Assembly (NCBI GenBank): GCA_022702705.1
Contig: CM040429.1
Span: forward strand, 108,043,943-108,107,942
Direction of reading: 5' to 3'
From: Papilionanthe hookeriana x Papilionanthe teres
Taxonomy: Eukaryota > Streptophyta > Magnoliopsida > Asparagales > Orchidaceae
DNA length: 64,000 bases
Shown here in pieces: positions 36,356 through 46,221 of this stretch. How positions within the stretch are numbered: position 1 is the stretch's first letter; each line of letters opens with the position of its first letter. The position numbers and the translations under genes are program-made. The notes beneath the pieces were generated by a model. It was not told the DNA's origin and did no database searches. It worked only from the letters and a program-made list of their open reading frames with translations.

Positions 36356-38160
36356 TGGCCTTTTAGCCTCAGGCAACTTTAACTCTGTCATTTTTAGTAC
36401 GTTACAAAATATTTTACCGATGACTTCCATTTTGAACAGATATTCCTTATTCATTCTTTCAATCATTGTCCTCTTGTATGTCGATACTGGAACTGGTTGT
36501 TGGAATTGTAACTGAGAAGATGCTTATTGTGGCGGTTGATTTATATTATGTCATTGTCCTTTTGTTTATGCTAGACTTGCATCACTTGTTTGCCCTTTAC
36601 TGCCACATTTCCTGTTTTCTTCTCAAATGTTTTGACAGACTTTGTCTTTTTTGCTTTGTCCATTACACTCATCTGCTTGGCTTCTTCTAGAAGGTTGGCA
36701 GCTTTACTGAGTAGTTTTTCAAATTTCTTTATCGTAAATCCTTTTAACATGAATGTTATAGGACCATGGATGTTTTTTAGCAGGATTTTGACAACAAGTT
36801 GTTCCTGGAGTTGTGGTTCACATTTTATGCTAAGATTTCTCCAGCACAATATGTAATCCACCAAACTCTCTTCTAGTTTTTATTTTTTGATTATCTGGTC
36901 ACCAAATGTAGTGTGGTGTTGTGCTCCAGCGAAGCGTTGAATGAAGAGGCTTTCAAGCTCAACAAAAGCTTTGCGGACCAGTTAGGAAGTTTCACATACC
37001 AGTCAAAGGAAACGTTATGAGACTGTTAACAAATTGATGCAATAAGAGAGCGTCACTTCCTCCTACATTGCAGCAACTTGCACTGAAGTGCGCAAGATGC
37101 TAACAAGGATTACCGGTCCCGTCAAACATTTTGAAGAGAGGAAGAACAAAATATTTGGGGTATTGCAGAACGTCAAATTTCTCTGGATAAGGTCTACCCT
37201 ATGGAATTAATGATCCAGCCTTTACCTGAGCCATTGTTTCTTTTATTTTTTGTTCTGCTATTTGTGTGATTTCTTTTCCTGGTTCCACCTTGTGGAGAAT
37301 CCTTTTTCTTTTGACTGGTTTCTTCAATTTCTATTGGCTCTCTTTTGTCCTCTACAATGTGTATTGCCTCTGGCCTAATGATTTCAATGACAAGCAATGG
37401 AGTTGTTTGTTGATTTTGTAGAGCTATCATTAATTCTTTCATTATTTGTTCGAGACAGTTGATTTGTTCATCTCGTTCATGAATAACCTCTTGTAACTCT
37501 TATGTCGTATCTTCTTCACTTAATTCTCGTGCTAAGAAAGTAGATCGTGTTTCCACCATGTTTATCTCGACAACTTCCTCATTTCAACTATTTGAAGAAT
37601 TCCATCCTTTCTTCGTATTGAGAATTATTTGATGTCATTTTACAACTTATTCAGTCTCTCTTCGAATGATTTTATAGGATGCTTTTCACAAGTTTGCTCT
37701 TGAGAACTGTCTGTAGGGGTACTCATGGTATCTGAAATTCCACCTGACGATTCTCGTCTCCATACATTATTTTTGAGTATAGGATGAGATACCGTAGGAA
37801 GTGTATCATTATCTTGTGAATAAGAAGGGTCTCCACATTGCGACATTTAGACCAAGGCAGTTATTTTAGTAGTTGTGTCTTCTACTTAAGATATTAATAT
37901 ATTATGCTTAGTTTTATTTTTTGTGACAATCACATCCTCTATTCTTAGCCCTAGATGAAATTTCACCAGTACCCGAGTACATTGACTGTCTAATGGGAAT
38001 TCCTGATCACTTTTTAGTAAGTAGAATCGAAAGAATCATTCTTTTCATTGTTGTAGAGACCGCTCATCCCATTTTATCTAACAGTCAAAAAATTGAACAC
38101 CTGTCTTTCAGTGCTAATCTTTTAAATGCAGAGTATACAACATGAATTGATGGAGAATTT
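36356..38160 (-). pseudogene. Gag N-terminal and capsid region (minus-strand Tat element)
   Basis: Gag forms the particle core. Reading the minus strand across frameshifts, I see RPYPEKFD and FKMFDGTGNP (about 37195-37085), then AHF and DALLLHQFVNSL, and then LESLFIQRFAG (about 36960-36930). After it comes the open piece 36864-36571 with MVDYILCWRNLSIKCEPQLQ, the homologue of VEYILRWRNQSMKCEPQLQ in the plus-strand element. Lysine-rich linkers follow up to the insertion border at 36356. The N-terminal pieces (37846-37640, 37442-37194) are Gln/Ser/Glu-rich without known domains. Reading frames are broken many times. Confidence 0.75.
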
Positions 38161-38187
38161 CTAGGTTGGAAAATATTTTCCTCATAT

Positions 38188-38898
38188 TCAATAGGTATTG
38201 GAATATATCGGGTTTCCTTTTAGAAGGAAGGTTTCCGAAAACATTCTATTTAAAGCCAGATGTCTCAAAATTGTCATCTTTGTTCCATTTTTTCTTTCTT
38301 TTAAGGGAATGAGTTTCATTTCTTCGTTTAGTCTTAGAATCATTCTTGGAGCAAGATCAAACTTAATACATGGACGGAGGTGGAATGTCATTTTCTTATT
38401 CAACACTAATTTTCTTTCCTTTTTTGTTAACTTGTTCTTCCATCTCTTCAAAAGTGCATTGTTCTTTAGGAATGTATTGAGGAAAATTTTCTGTAAAGTT
38501 ATGAAAATATTCATAAGTTTCCAGATTTAATTCCTCGAAGGATTGTATATCAGTTTGATATGGATTTTCTAATGAAAATTTATTTCATCAAATAATCCAA
38601 AATCATTCTGATAAAGATAAACATCTTCATTAATTGGTGTATTGAGACTTTTATAATAAGAAAAAATTGAATTAGGAGATTCCATTACAACTTTCTTAAA
38701 ATTTAAGAAGATTAAAATGTCATGGACTTATTCATAAACTGAAAATTTATTTTATCTATTTTTATATCATATTGTCGTTATGAAATGTCAAGAATAACTT
38801 TTTAAGAGTTAGATTTTGTGAAAATGTGATCCTATTTGTCAAAGGATGAAACATATTTTTGAAATCAAGTGATTTAAAAAAGACGAGAAGAAAGATAC
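38188..38898 (-). other. 5' leader region of the minus-strand Tat element
   Basis: The stretch between the primer-binding site and the first gag-like sequence holds a 108-codon ORF (38514-38188) with a lysine-rich, unrecognised sequence and an opposing ORF of similar length. I see no domain in either and treat the segment as leader or degraded upstream ORF. Confidence 0.4.
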
Positions 38899-38916
38899 TC
38901 CCTAGTGGAGTCGCTA
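38899..38916 (-). other. Primer-binding site of the minus-strand Tat element
   Basis: The minus strand reads TAGCGACTCCACTAGGG eleven bases after the LTR end (GAATGCGACA). It resembles the TGGCGACTCC-type primer-binding sites common in Tat/Ogre elements; I cannot name the tRNA with confidence. The related plus-strand LTR is followed by TAGGCGACCCC at 36315. Confidence 0.6.
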
Positions 38917-38927
38917 AATAAAACTCT

Positions 38928-39475
38928 TGTCGCATTCGTAGTCGTGTTAGAGATTTTCTCGGTGTTGATGTCATTGTGTTGGAGTCGCCAATCTATTTAT
39001 CTATCTTATCGCCCTAATCTTCAATAAATTTTATTTCTTTAGATCATGTAAAAGATGCTCGGGCAATAAAAAACATGAAGAAAATAAGGGTTGATGAAAT
39101 AGAAAATAGTAGAATGTCGATGATAATCCTTATAAAGGGAGATTCAAGAATACCTTCTTCTAGAAATTTTATATAAGGAAAATCTCAAATAAATTTTTGA
39201 TAACTAGAGATTTATAGGTGTGATACTTATCCTGACTTCTTAAATCTTCTATAATAGCAAGCTCCTATAGTTTATTACACCTTAGACAATCTAAATTTAT
39301 CTAAAGAAACTTTTGATTAATGTTAACCACTTGTTTTCTAAGAAGTTTCAAGAAAAGGAAAGAAATGTCAACTTTCAATCCTAGGGGTAATATGTCATAC
39401 TCTCTGAAGAATTTGATTTTTGTTAATATGTTTTGTCATGTCAATTTTATTTTGGTCTTGTTGTGTGTCATTTTG
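38928..39475 (-). repeat. 5' LTR remnant of the minus-strand Tat element
   Basis: This is nearly collinear with 12486-13020 (shared blocks: GCATTCGTAG, GAGATTTTCTCG, GGAGTCGCCAATCTATT, TTTAGATCATGTAAAAGAT). It is the LTR end adjoining the primer-binding site. It stops at about 39475, exactly where Gag coding of the opposite-strand element begins, so most of the LTR has been lost at that junction. Confidence 0.85.
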
Positions 39476-39480
39476 TCTGA

Positions 39481-41808
39481 GCTCAGCACCATATCACCAT
39501 CGGTGACTTAGTGGTGGAGAAACAGAAACCGAATGAAACTTTAGTGGAATACATACTTCGATGGAGAAATCAAAGCATGAAGTGTGAGCCACAGCTACAA
39601 GAGCAGCATGCAGTCGGTATCTTGCTTAAAAGCATTCATGGCCCGATAGCACTTCTCCTTAAGGGATTTACGATTAAGACTTTCGAGAAGTTGTTAAGCA
39701 AGGCCGGAAGCTTGCAAGACGAAGCGAAGCAACTAAGTTTCGTCGACAAAACAGATAAACAGAAGCCTGTGAAGACATTTGAAAAGAAATCCGGGATCGT
39801 CGCGGTAGTCGATAAGGGCAAGCAGCCAATGCAAATACAGCCGGAGCAACCGCAGCCCAGCTATCAACAACCTTAGCAGAACTACCAACAACCTCAACCC
39901 GGTTATCAGCCAACTCAACAATATGAGCAACCGCCTCACCCACAGCGCACGTTAAAGAAGCTTATAAATAGAGAATATCCATTCAAGAATGAGGCAGTGC
40001 CAAAGATGTTCCGCAGTTTGATGAAGACTTCGGATTTTCAACTGCCAGAACCCAGGAAGCCGGAGGAAGTTAATAAGAAAGACCAACCCAACTACTGCCC
40101 TTACCACCAGATGCTTGGACATAAGATAGAAGATTGCATCACCTTCAAGAGTTGGCTTGACAACAATCTCCGAAAGGGGAGCATAACGATCCCAAAGGAA
40201 TACATGAAAGAACCCCAGAAAGGAGGTTTTGTCAATGTTATTTCAACAGATCCCATTGTTCCGATAGACCCTTACACGACTGATGATGGATGGAGTACCG
40301 CTTGGACGAAGTCATCGAAGAAAATTTTGGATCGCATCCAAACCACTTCGGCGCGTGCTTCAATTCAAAGTTTGAAACCTGTCAAGTCGGCGCTATCGCT
40401 TGCAATTGAAGAACCGCCTCAGGAAGAAAAGATCGTAGAAAAGAAGGAGATCGTAGAAGAAGAAAGGACCGAGGCTCCTAAGGCTAGACTAGGGGCTGCT
40501 TATCCTAGGATGGTTGTTTCCGATTCAGGGGAAAAATTCCTCGAACCTCTGACTCTGTATGATTATTTGCTCGCTCCGGCGGGATCTTGTAATGATAAGA
40601 GTTATGGCGTTGGCTACGTTTTGACTGTTTCTAACAAATACGTAACTAACGACAACCAATCTAATCCGGATCTCGATTTCGATACCAATAACAATTCTCA
40701 AATCATACACAACCTCGACAATCACGATGACAAAGAAGACATTCATCAAGAAGGCTACGAAAGTTCAACAAGCAATGAATCTATTTGTGAATTCCAAGGA
40801 ACTCCAATCACAATAGAGTTAGAGCTTTCAAATTCCGAAGCGACTCCAGAAGAACCTGTCATGCCGATTCAAAAGGAAACACCAGTAAATTCAGTACCAG
40901 ACTCAGAAGAAATCACAGAAGTTAACTTAAGGAGCGGAAGGGTTCTACCTCTGAGAATGGGTCCAAAAGACAAAGAAAAGCAGGTGGTTGTTCAGGAAGA
41001 ATCAACCTCAGCAGAAGAATTGCCCATTCAAGAAGAAACTGAGACACATGGTAACAAAGTGGACTATAACATGCTAGCCCATCTTAAGAAACTACCAGCC
41101 AAACTGAGCATCTACGATGCTCTCATCTTATCAAAAGAGATGAGGGAAGCTTTGATCAAAGCCTTACTTGATCCAGAGATTTGTTTAGCTCAGATGGCCG
41201 GAGATTCCTTGGACGAGGTTTGCTCGTTAAAGGAACAGCGAGGTGTTACCTTCACGGACAGTGATCTACTACTTGGGACAACCGATCACAACCGACCGTT
41301 GTACATTTCTGTCACAATCGAAAAGTTTACGCTCTCCAGAGTATTGGTGGATCCAGGAGTGTCAATCAACATAATGAATCTTCGGACGCTAGCATACTTG
41401 GAAATTGATGCTTGCGAGCTTGAAGCAGACAAGATGTTACTAAGAGGATTCAACCAGAAAGGAGAAAGAGCCCTTGGATCAATAACACTGTTGATGAAGA
41501 CCGGTGACTTAGCAAAGACAACCGCAAAATTCCACATAATTGACTCTGAGACATCATTCAATGCTCTACTAGGCCGGCCGTGGATCCATGAAAATCGGAT
41601 GGTACCATCGTCTCTGTATCAGTGCATAAAATACTACGAAGGAGGAGAACAATGCATTAAAGGTGATTTGCAACCTTTCTCCGTACATGAGATTGGAATC
41701 CATGAAGATGCGACTTATTACGCACCTCCGAAGAAAACAATCTTCTCCGAAACACCGTGCCAAATGAAGCAAAAGAAATTCGAGACAATGAAGAACCTGA
41801 AGTTCTAG
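39481..41808 (+). pseudogene. Gag-protease polyprotein, 5'-truncated
   Basis: A single frame runs from 39481 to TAG at 41806-41808, broken only by TAG at 39874-39876 inside a Gln/Pro-rich linker. In order I see the Gag C-terminal helix region (VEYILRWRNQSMKCEPQLQ), the QQP linker and the zinc knuckle CPYHQMLGHKIEDC (40096-40137). A long acidic linker and NLRSGRVLP follow, then KLSIYDALILSKEM and the retropepsin with LVDPGVSINIM (catalytic Asp codon 41350-41352) and FNALLGRPWIHENRMVPSS. Protease and Gag are fused as usual. The capsid N-terminus is lost at the 39476 junction. The terminal TAG corresponds in position to an amber in copy A. Confidence 0.92.
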
Positions 41809-43650
41809 TCCAACGAGTCACTCACCACTCCCTTAAGGCGAGATGGTGAAGGTTTCTCCAGAACTCGCATCCGAGGTCGAGGCCGGGGACGAGGTCGTGG
41901 AAGAGACACTGGGACAGTTGGACAGAAAAAGCCGGTGATCAACGTTGATTGGGAGAACAGCTCTGAGGGAGAAGAGGAAGTCAAGAAAGAAGAAGCTACA
42001 ATAAACCGGAAGAAACCACAATTCAAGATTTCTCTCGAAGATGAGAAGAACAAAGAATACAAATTGATGTACGAGAAGATTAACCGCTATGTACACACTA
42101 TGACTCTGACCCCGATCCGGTCTAATAAGATCGAGGGTATGGTGGTCAAAGAAGTACAGAGCAGCGGTGCAAAGCCAATCAAATTTTACCGTGCCACTTC
42201 TTCTTCCAATGCTGAAAACGATGTACAATTTGAAGATGTTACTTCTTCCGAATTAATGGAATTACCTTTTGAGTGGTACTCTCCCTCTGTTCAAAATTTA
42301 ATTCAGCGTGGTGTCTTACCTCGACAATGGACAAAAGGCCGATCACAATACTTCGAAAAATTATGGAATAAAGCCGGTCGGCATCTCAATTCAAAACATG
42401 GTCTCGGATTCGGCACAGTAGGTTCAGTTGACGATACGGAATTTTGTTTGGTTGTCACTTGCGAACCTATCGAAGACTGCTTGGAAGCTACAGAAGAGCT
42501 TGAAGATCTGCAATTTGGAGATGCTCCACCAGAGTTCAAAGAAGAAATCAAATCTACAATAGATGAGTTAATGGAAGTTAACTTAGGTACTAGCGAAAAG
42601 CCTAGACCAACCTTTGTTAGCTCCTTACTCAATAAAGAAGATTCCAAGGAAATGATCAAGCTATTAATGGAATTCAAAGACTGTTTTGCTTGGAGTTACG
42701 ACGAAATGCCAGGATTAGCTCCAGAAGTTGCGGTTCACGGAGCTAGGAGTGGATCCTACTTCCGTTCCGATCGACAAGCTTCCGGAAGAATGCGTTTGGA
42801 AATTGAACAACAAGTAATAGCTGAAGTTAAGAAGTTAATCGACGCTAAATTTGTCCGTGAAGAACAATACCCTACTTGGCTAGCCATTGTGGTACCAGTC
42901 AGGAAGAAGAATGGTCAGATCAGAATCTGCGTGGATTTCAGAGACTTGAACAAAGCATGTCCGAAGGATGAATTTCCACTACCAATTCCAGAGTTAATGA
43001 TCGACATCTCTTCGACACATGAAATATTCTCTTTCATGGAAGGCTCTTCAGGATACAACCAGATAAAGATGGCACCATAAGACGAAAAGCTCACAGCTTT
43101 CAGAATGCCGATTGGAGTGTATTGCTACACAGTAATGCCATTCGGACTAAAGAATGCAGGAGCAACATACCAAAGAGCAATGACAAAGATTTTTTATGAG
43201 CTCATTCACAACCAAGTTGAGTGCTATGTGGATGATGTGGTCATCAAAAGCAAACTGAAGGAAGATCACCAGTATGATTTGAGAATTGTCTTCGAGCGAC
43301 TAAGGCAATACAACCTTAAGATGAATCCCTTAAAATGTGCCTTCGGCGTTACCTCCGGAAATTCTTAGGATTTGTTGTCCGACATTGCGGGATTGAAATT
43401 GATCCGGAAAAGATTAAAGCTATCTTAGAGATGCCGCCTCCCAAAACCTTAAAACAACTACGATCCTTTCAAGGGAAGTTGGCATATCTTCGACGCTTTA
43501 TTTCAAACTTGTCAGGTAGGTGTCATCCCTTCTCGGCATTAGTTAAAAAGGACGCCAAATTCGTTTGGGAAGAGAAATGCCAACAGGCCTTCGAGAACAT
43601 TAAGCAATACTTAATGACACCTCCTGTCTTAGCGACCCCAGGTCTCGGGT
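41809..43650 (+). pseudogene. Pol N-terminus: RG tract and reverse transcriptase
   Basis: The frame continues directly from the gag-protease amber codon. First comes a basic tract of alternating Arg-Gly (RIRGRGRGRGRGR, about 41865-41908), then an acidic/lysine linker. The RT follows from about 42640 (FKDCFAWSYDEMPGLAPEVAVH, WLAIVVPVRKKNGQIRICVD, MPFGLKNAGATYQRAM) with its catalytic YVDD at 43225-43236. Motif A reads FMEGSSGYNQI, so the usual catalytic Asp is Glu (43039-43041). Lesions include a pair of small compensating shifts near 42740-42775, TAA at 43078-43080, a one-base loss near 43360 and a one-base gain near 43649. The thumb segment (FLGFVVRHCGIEIDPEKI) lies in the shifted frame. Confidence 0.92.
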
Positions 43651-44095
43651 AGACCGTTGATACTTTATACCATGGCTCTAGACGACTCCCTTGGAGCCCT
43701 GCTAGCCCAGGTCAATGATGAGGGAAAAGAAAATACTCTCTACTACCTAAGCCGTCATTTGACTCTGATTGAAGTAAAGTATCCTCCAATTGAGAAGCAT
43801 TGTTTGGCCCTGATCTTCGCCGCACAGAAACTCAGGCATTACATGCTCTCTCATAAAGTCAACCTTATCTCAAAAGTTAATCCGTTGCAATATTTGATGA
43901 CCCGTCCAACACTTTCTGGCAGACTTGCCAGGTGGTCGATGATATTATTGCAATTCAACATAAATTTTATTTCTCTTCGTGTCGTAAAGAGACAAGTTCT
44001 AGCTGACTTCCTTGCAGCACACCCTTTGCTGGCAGAATCGCCTCTTAACGATGACTTGCCAAACGAACAAATAATGAGCATAGAAAACACCGATG
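43651..44095 (+). pseudogene. RNase H (gypsy type)
   Basis: This domain degrades RNA of the RNA-DNA hybrid during cDNA synthesis. The open frame shows MALDDSLGALLAQVND (first Asp), ENTLYYLSRHL, YPPIEKHCLALIFAAQKLRHYM (Glu) and LARWSMILLQFNI near its end. It is joined to RT by a single-base shift near 43649 and runs straight into the second RNase H. It stays open through the domain. Confidence 0.88.
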
Positions 44096-44540
44096 ATCGA
44101 CGTTGGGAACTATACTTTGACGGAGCGTCCTCAGCACATAAAGACAAAGAATTGCAAACGATAGTGCCCGGTAAGGCAGGAATCGGACTAATCTTTATAA
44201 CACCGGAGCGGGGATGTTAAGATACTCCTACCACTTAACAGAGCCGTGCACAAACAACGAGGCAGAATACGAAGCCCTCATAACAGGACTAGAACTGACC
44301 ATTTAAATGGGAATAACGGATATCAATATCTACGGAGATTCTCAGTTGATCATTCAACAGATTGCTGGACAATACATAATTTTAAAGCCAAGACTCGAGC
44401 AATACTTTCAGTATGCCATGAAACTGTTGGAACAGATTCCGAATGTAACAATCTGCAAGATCCCCAGAAGATAAAATGCTCTCGCGGATGCGCTAGCTCG
44501 CCTTGCAAAAGAATTTGCCTACTTACAAGATGAGTCAGTT
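44096..44540 (+). pseudogene. Second (archaeal-type) RNase H
   Basis: It starts with RRWELYFDGASSAHKDK. A one-base loss near 44212 shifts the frame, after which NNEAEYEALITGLEL, INIYGDSQLIIQQIAGQY and ALADALARLAKEFA appear. All four acidic positions (D, E, D, D) are encoded. TAA codons occur at about 44305 and just before ALADALA. The extra RNase H behind the first is the established marker of the Tat lineage and supports the classification of this element. Confidence 0.88.
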
Positions 44541-44543
44541 GAA

Positions 44544-45895
44544 GTGTTAGTTCAAGGACGACAGGTCCTATCACAGCTCGACATGGATATGATATTGAAA
44601 TCAGAAAAAGCAGAGGAATCATTTGCAGCAGTGACAGAAAACACAGAAGATTGGCGTCACCCGCTAATAGACTACCTGCAAACAGGGAAATTACCAGGTG
44701 ATAAGTCATTAGCACATCAAATCGAGAAAAGAACTCTGTCTTACGCATTAATAAACAATACATTATACAAAAGGTCTTTTGATCAAATGTGGCTAAGATG
44801 CCTGAGCGGGTCTGAGGCTCGTGAAATTGTCAAAAAGTGCATTCAGGACTTTGTGGCGCTCATCAGTCGGGTCCGAAAATGAAAATGAAAATTAAAAGAC
44901 TAGGGTACTACTGGCCCTCAATGATGACCGATTGCATGAAGATTGCCAAAAGTTGTCACCAGTGCCAAGTGCACGGAGTGGTTCTACACCAACCTCCAAA
45001 CGTGCTACATCCGACAATTGCGTCGTGGCCATTTGAGTGTTGGGGCACGGATATAGTGGGTCCGATGAGAACCACCTTCTTCAAGAGGACATCGCTTCAT
45101 CCTTGCGGCTACGTACTACTTTTCTAAATGAGCGAAGCGGTTCCACTCGGAGAAGTAAAGGCACACCACGTGCTACGCTTTTCAAAAATCAAGTCGTCTA
45201 CCGTTTCGGAGTACCGCGCAGAATCATTTCAGATAATGGGTTCGCATTCAGAAGCACAAAAATAAACAATTTTGTCAGAAGACATGGAATCGATTGGTGA
45301 TACTCGACAATCTTCTACCCAAGAGAAAACGGCTTGGCCGAGGCTTTTAATAAAACTCTCGTTCAAATTTTAAAGAAAACTTTGGATGACAACAAGAGAA
45401 ATTGGCACGAGAAGTTGTTAGAAGCCTTATGGGCCTACAGAACGACATTCACGAGTCCTACTCAGTCTACGCCTTATACTTTAGTGTATGGGTCCGAGGC
45501 AGTGTTGCCATTGGAAGTCTAGCTTCCGTCACTCAGGATTGAAGTTGCAAATAAAATTACTACAGAAGAAAATGCCAGATTACGACTGGAAGAACTGGAA
45601 AACTTGGAAGGAAAAAGACTTGCAGCGCAACAAAATTTGGAACTGTACCAAGCTAAGATGATCCAGGCCCATGATAAACTGGTCCGCCCAAGAACCTTCA
45701 AAATTAGTTCTTGTTCTCAGAAGACCTATTCTTGCACATCGCAAGATAAGAGGCAAATTTGAACCGACTTGGGAAGGGCAGTTTGTAGTCGAGGCAATCT
45801 ACTCAGGAGGCTCCTACCAACTTGTGAATTGCCAAGGAGAACGACAAATACTTCCAATCAATGGACGATATTTAAAGAAGTATTACGCAACCTGA
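44544..45895 (+). pseudogene. Integrase
   Basis: The N-terminal linker (SYALINNTLYKRSFDQMWLR) leads to the zinc-binding HHCC region (HSGLCGAH ... CHQCQ, about 44838-44972, after a shift). The catalytic core has its first Asp in CWGTDIVGP (about 45049), the second in IISDNGFAF (about 45235) and Glu in RENGLAEAFNKTL (about 45340). The C-terminal domain includes GKFEPTWEGQFVVEAIYSGGSYQL and LKKYYAT, ending with TGA at 45893-45895. Frameshifts lie near 44840, 45080-45130 and 45650; a TGA at 45298-45300 and TAG near 45520 interrupt it. No chromodomain is visible. Confidence 0.9.
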
Positions 45896-46221
45896 TGTTT
45901 CGAAAGGTGGCCTCTAAAATAGAGTCTTATCCCTAGAAACACGGGTGAAGTAATCACTTTGTGACTGGGTCCGAACCCAAAAAACATAAAAATGGATAAA
46001 ATAAAATATGTGCTAAAAATAAAATATGTGAAATCATAATAATAAAGTTTTACCCTTCCTTTCAAATCAAATCTTTTTCCTGATCTTTCTTTATCTTTTC
46101 CTACTTTCCTTAAAAATTAAAATTGGAATAAGTGAATAAGAATCTTCAGTGATAAATACTCTCTTAATGTTCTTGTTCTTAGTACAGCCCCTGATCCTTT
46201 CCTTATTTTCTTCGCAGGGAA
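45896..46221 (+). other. Integrase-ORF3 spacer with splice-acceptor-like end
   Basis: The 326-bp AT-rich spacer ends with CTTATTTTCTTCGCAG (AG at 46216-46217), a good plant 3' splice site, five bases before the ORF3 ATG. The minus-strand Tat element has TTGCTTGCAG at the same distance before its ORF3 ATG (23152), so the arrangement is conserved. It may allow ORF3 to be translated from a spliced RNA. Confidence 0.55.

Larger units (their letters stand above)
12486..39475 (-). mobile_element. Large Tat-lineage Ty3/gypsy element with giant LTRs (nested insertions)
   Basis: On the minus strand I read a 5' LTR remnant (39475-38928), primer-binding site, Gag, protease, RG tract, RT, RNase H, aRNase H, integrase, an ORF3 remnant and a long 3' LTR. 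The LTR end sequence next to the primer-binding site at 38928-39440 recurs at 12486-12990, which ties both LTRs to one element. A 7.3-kb LTR-like insertion (29019-36355) splits gag, and a 1.6-kb solo LTR sits in the 3' LTR. The 5' LTR is cut near 39475 where the plus-strand element begins. Two RNase H domains place it in the Tat lineage. Confidence 0.85.

Noticed and set aside
38188..38530. Opposing ORFs of 108 and 110 codons in the Tat leader
   Set aside because: They overlap on opposite strands, have no recognised domain and no counterpart that I can check in the truncated plus-strand element.
39511..39513. GTG as the start of Gag
   Set aside because: The frame is open upstream to 39481 and homology with the other element begins before it. 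It is a truncation, not a start codon.
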